A stretch of DNA of 64,000 bases. Source: Aradus depressus. Its lineage: Eukaryota > Arthropoda > Insecta > Hemiptera > Aradidae. This document shows positions 60,541 through 64,000 of the stretch, piece by piece. The stretch spans positions 49,865,213-49,929,212 of the forward strand of contig OY759215.1 of NCBI GenBank assembly GCA_963662175.1. Direction: 5' to 3'. The notes beneath the pieces were generated by a model that worked only from the letters and a program-made list of their open reading frames with translations, had not been told where the DNA came from and did not search any database. Both the position numbers and the translations under genes were made by a program. Every line of letters begins with the position of its first letter. Within the stretch, counting starts at the first letter, position 1.

Positions 60541-63500
60541 CGACTTTGCTGTCTTAATGTGTTTTTAAGAAAATATATCAAAACGGTACCACAATGCGCA
60601 TCTATATTCTTTCGAGCTCAGGATCTGCACTTGGAAATCTAGCCGAGGCACTTAGGTCAGATGTTTTAATCGGAAAGTTAAAATAACCTTGAGCACGTCG
60701 TCCTTCGGATGGGACTTTTCCGATATACTTCAATCTTACTGTGGTTGACCATACTCGCTTGTGGTTGCTGCTTATCGACCGACTTTGCTGTCTTAATGTG
60801 TTTTTAAGAAAATATATCAAAACGGTACCACAATGCGCATCTATATTCTTTCGAGCTCAGGATCTGCACTTGGAAATCTAGCCGAAGCACTTAGGTCAGA
60901 TGTTTTAATCGGGAAGTTAAAATAACCTTGAGCACGTCGTTCTTCGGATGGAACTTTAAGCGATGATTCAGGGCCTTTTCGAATGTCAGGTACTCGTTAA
61001 TGAGTCGTATCTAATGTAACTAAACCTGGGTAGGTGAATATTCACTCAGGTTAAAAATAACCTTGAGTCGTCCTTCGGATGGGACTTTCCCGATATATTT
61101 GAATCTGTCTGTGGTTGACCATCCTCGTTTCTGGTTGCTGCCTATCGACCGACTTTGCTGTCTTAATGGGTTTTTCAGAAAATATGTCAAAACGGGACCA
61201 TAATGCGCATTTATATTCTATCGAGCTCAGGATCTCCACTTGGAATTCTAGCCGCGGCACTCAGGTCAGGTGTTTTAATCGGGAAGTTAAAAGGAACCTT
61301 GAGCACGTCACTTTAAGCGATGATCCAGGGTCTTTCCGAATGTCAGGTACACGTTAATGAGTCGTATCTAATGTAACTAAACCTGGGTAGGTGAAAATTC
61401 ACTCAGGTTAAAAATAACTTCGAGTCGTCCTTCGGATGGGAGTTATAGCGATGATCTTCGCCCTTTTCAAATGTTAGGTACTCGATAAGAGTCGTATATT
61501 TTGTAACTAAACCTGAAGAGGTGATATTCACATAGGTTAAAATTTACCTTGAGCACGTTGTCCTTCGGATGGGACTATCCCGATATATCTGTATCTGTCT
61601 GTGGTTGACCATCCTCGTTTCTGGTTGCTGCCTACCGACCGACTTTGCTGTCTTAATGTGTTTTTCACGTATGTAATGTAACTAAACCTGGGTATGAGAA
61701 ATTTCACTTAGGATAAAAATAACTTTGAGCACGTCGTCCTTCGGATGGGACATTAAGAGATGATCCAGGGCTTTTTCGAATGTCAGGTACTCGATAATGA
61801 GTCGTATGTTATGTAACTATACCTGGATAGGTAAAATTTCACTTAGGTTAAAATTAACCTTGAGCACATCGTCCTTCGGATGGGACTTTTCCGATATACT
61901 TCAATCTTACTGTGGTTGACCATACTCGCTTGTGGTTGCTGCTTATCGACCGACGTTGCTGTCTTAATGTGTTTTTCAGAAAATATGTCAAAACGGTACC
62001 ACAATGCGCATATATATTCTTTCGAGCTCAGGATCTGCACTTGGAAATCTAGCCGAGGCACTTAGGTCAGATGTTTTAATCGGGAAGTTAAAATAACCTT
62101 GAGCACGTTGTTCTTCGGATGGGACTTTAAGCGATGATTCAGGGCCATTTCGGATTTCAGATACTCGATAATGAGTCGTATGTTATGTAACTAAACCTGG
62201 GCAGGTGAATATTCACTCAGGTTAAAAATAACCTTGAGTCGTCCTTCTGATGGGACTTTCCCGATATATTTGAATCTGTCTGTGGTTGACCATCCTCGTT
62301 TCTGGTTGCTGCCTATCGACCGTCTTTGCTGTCTTAATGTGTGTTTCAGAAAATATGTAACGGGACCATATTGCGCATTTATATTCTATCGAGCGCAGGA
62401 TCTCCACTTGGAAATCTAGCCGCGGCACTTAGGTCAGATGTTTTAATCGGGAAGTTAAAAGGAATCTTGAGCACGTCGTCCTTCGGATGGGACTTTAAGC
62501 GATGATCCAGGGTCTTTCCGAATGTCAGGTACACGTTAATGAGTCGTATCTAATGTAACTAAACCTGGGTAGGTGAAAATTCACTCAGTTAAAAAAAACT
62601 TCGAGTCGTCCTTCGGATGGGAGTTATAGCGATGATCTTCGGCCTTTTCAAATGTTAGGTACTCGATAAGAGTCGTATATTATGTAACTAAACCTGAAGA
62701 GGTGATATTCACATAGGTTAAAATTTACCTTGAGCACGTTGTCCTTCGGATGGGACTTTCCCGATATATCTGTATCTGTCTGTGGTTGACCATCCTCGTT
62801 TCTGGTTGCTGCCTACCGACCGACTTTGCTGTCTTAATGTGTTTCTCACGTATGTAATGTAACTAAACCTGGGTAAGTGAAATTTCACTTAGGATAAAAA
62901 TAACTTTGAGCACGTCGTCCTTCGGATGGGACATTAAGAGATGATCCAGGGCTTTTTCGAATGTCAGGTACTCGATAATGAGTCGTATGTTATGTAACTA
63001 TACCTGGATAGGTAAAATTTCACTTAGGTTAAAATTAACCTTGAGCACATCGTCCTTCGGATGGGACTTTTCCGATATACTTCAATCTTACTGTGGTTGA
63101 CCATACTCGCTTGTGGTTGCTGCTTATCGACCGACTTTGCTGTCTTAATGTGTTTTTCAGAAAATATGTCAAAACGGTACCACAATGCGCATATATATTC
63201 TTTCGAGCTCAGGATCTGCACTTGGAAATCTAGCCGAGGCACTTAGGTCAGATGTTTTAATCGGGAAGTTAAAATAACCTTGAGCACGTCGTTCTTCGGA
63301 TGGGACTTTAAGCGATGATTCAGGGCCATTTCGGATTTCAGATACTCGATAATGAGTCGTATGTTATGTAACTAAACCTGGGCAGGTGAATATTCACTCA
63401 GGTTAAAAATAACCTTGAGTCGTCCTTCTGATGGGACTTTCCCGATATATTTGAATCTGTCTGTGGTTGACCATCCTCGTTTCTGGTTGCTGCCTATCGA

Positions 63501-64000
63501 CCGTCTTTGCTGTCTTAATGTGTGTTTCAGAAAATATGTAACGGGACCATATTGCGCATTTATATTCTATCGAGCGCAGGATCTCCACTTGGAAATCTAG
63601 CCGCGGCACTTAGGTCAGATGTTTTAATCGGGAAGTTAAAAGGAATCTTGAGCACGTCGTCCTTCGGATGGGACTTTAAGCGATGATCCAGGGTCTTTCC
63701 GAATGTCAGGTACACGTTAATGAGTCGTATCTAATGTAACTAAACCTGGGTAGGTGAAAATTCACTCAGTTAAAAAAAACTTCGAGTCGTCCTTCGGATG
63801 GGAGTTATAGCGATGATCTTCGGCCTTTTCAAATGTTAGGTACTCGATAAGAGTCGTATATTATGTAACTAAACCTGAAGAGGTGATATTCACATAGGTT
63901 AAAATTTACCTTGAGCACGTTGTCCTTCGGATGGGACTTTCCCGATATATCTGTATCTGTCTGTGGTTGACCATCCTCGTTTCTGGTTGCTGCCTACCGA

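Larger units (their letters stand above)
47128..64000 (+). repeat. Satellite A array, block 3
   Basis: Longest A block, running off the window. It alternates a (for example 48461-48595, 135 bp), b (48596-48835, 240 bp) and c modules. Large duplications are plain: about 2644 bp (55.2-57.9 kb and 57.9-60.5 kb); 1181 bp (unit at about 51.5 kb repeated at 52.7 kb, and again as a pair at 62.2 and 63.4 kb); and 10591 bp (50705-53409 and 61296-64000). No genes are supported. The recurrent 60-80 codon frames on both strands come from the b module. Confidence 0.94.

Noticed and set aside
1..64000. Telomeric or rDNA sequence
   Set aside because: No short G-rich telomere repeats such as TTAGG runs and no rRNA-like conserved blocks were seen.

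Overview
The window reads as eukaryotic heterochromatin, most likely from an arthropod. It is AT-rich and almost wholly tandem repeat. The only recognisable protein homology is a decayed Ty3/gypsy-type gag-pro piece. I see no intact host gene, rRNA, convincing tRNA gene or CRISPR array. The many short open frames recur at satellite period, often on both strands of the same repeat, and are treated as repeat by-products. The species cannot be told from the sequence.

Layout: 1-3440 satellite A; 3441-13343 satellite B (+); 13344-21000 satellite A; 21001-23045 a mixed patch (tRNA-like sequence, G-rich minisatellite, broken gag-pro); 23046-24532 old satellite B in minus orientation; 24533-25732 a unique core bounded by inverted repeats and holding a promoter-like segment; 25733-28420 old satellite B in plus orientation with AT-rich insertions; 28421-47120 young, homogeneous satellite B (+); 47121-64000 satellite A. 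Satellite A totals about 28 kb and young satellite B about 28.6 kb.

Satellite A is modular: a (about 135 bp), b (about 240 bp) and c (about 176 bp, a b/a chimera). Each module opens with CGTCCTTCGGATGGGAC. They are arranged in higher-order blocks that have been duplicated (580, 1181, about 2644 and 10591 bp offsets).

Satellite B is the most striking component. Its 163-bp monomer looks like one complete exon-intron unit: an 89-nt exon-like part, then a 74-nt intron-like part with donor CAG|GTATGT, an A-containing branch-like motif, a long pyrimidine tract and acceptor TTCGCAG|A. This is repeated some 170 times. The old copies at 23-28 kb lie in opposite orientations on either side of a promoter-like centre (TATA box at 25550), so their splice-sense strand reads outward on both sides. 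This is a foldback-like arrangement, and may be a transcription unit whose exon-intron module was amplified into a satellite. Transcription and splicing are inferences; the motifs, periods and orientations are directly visible.
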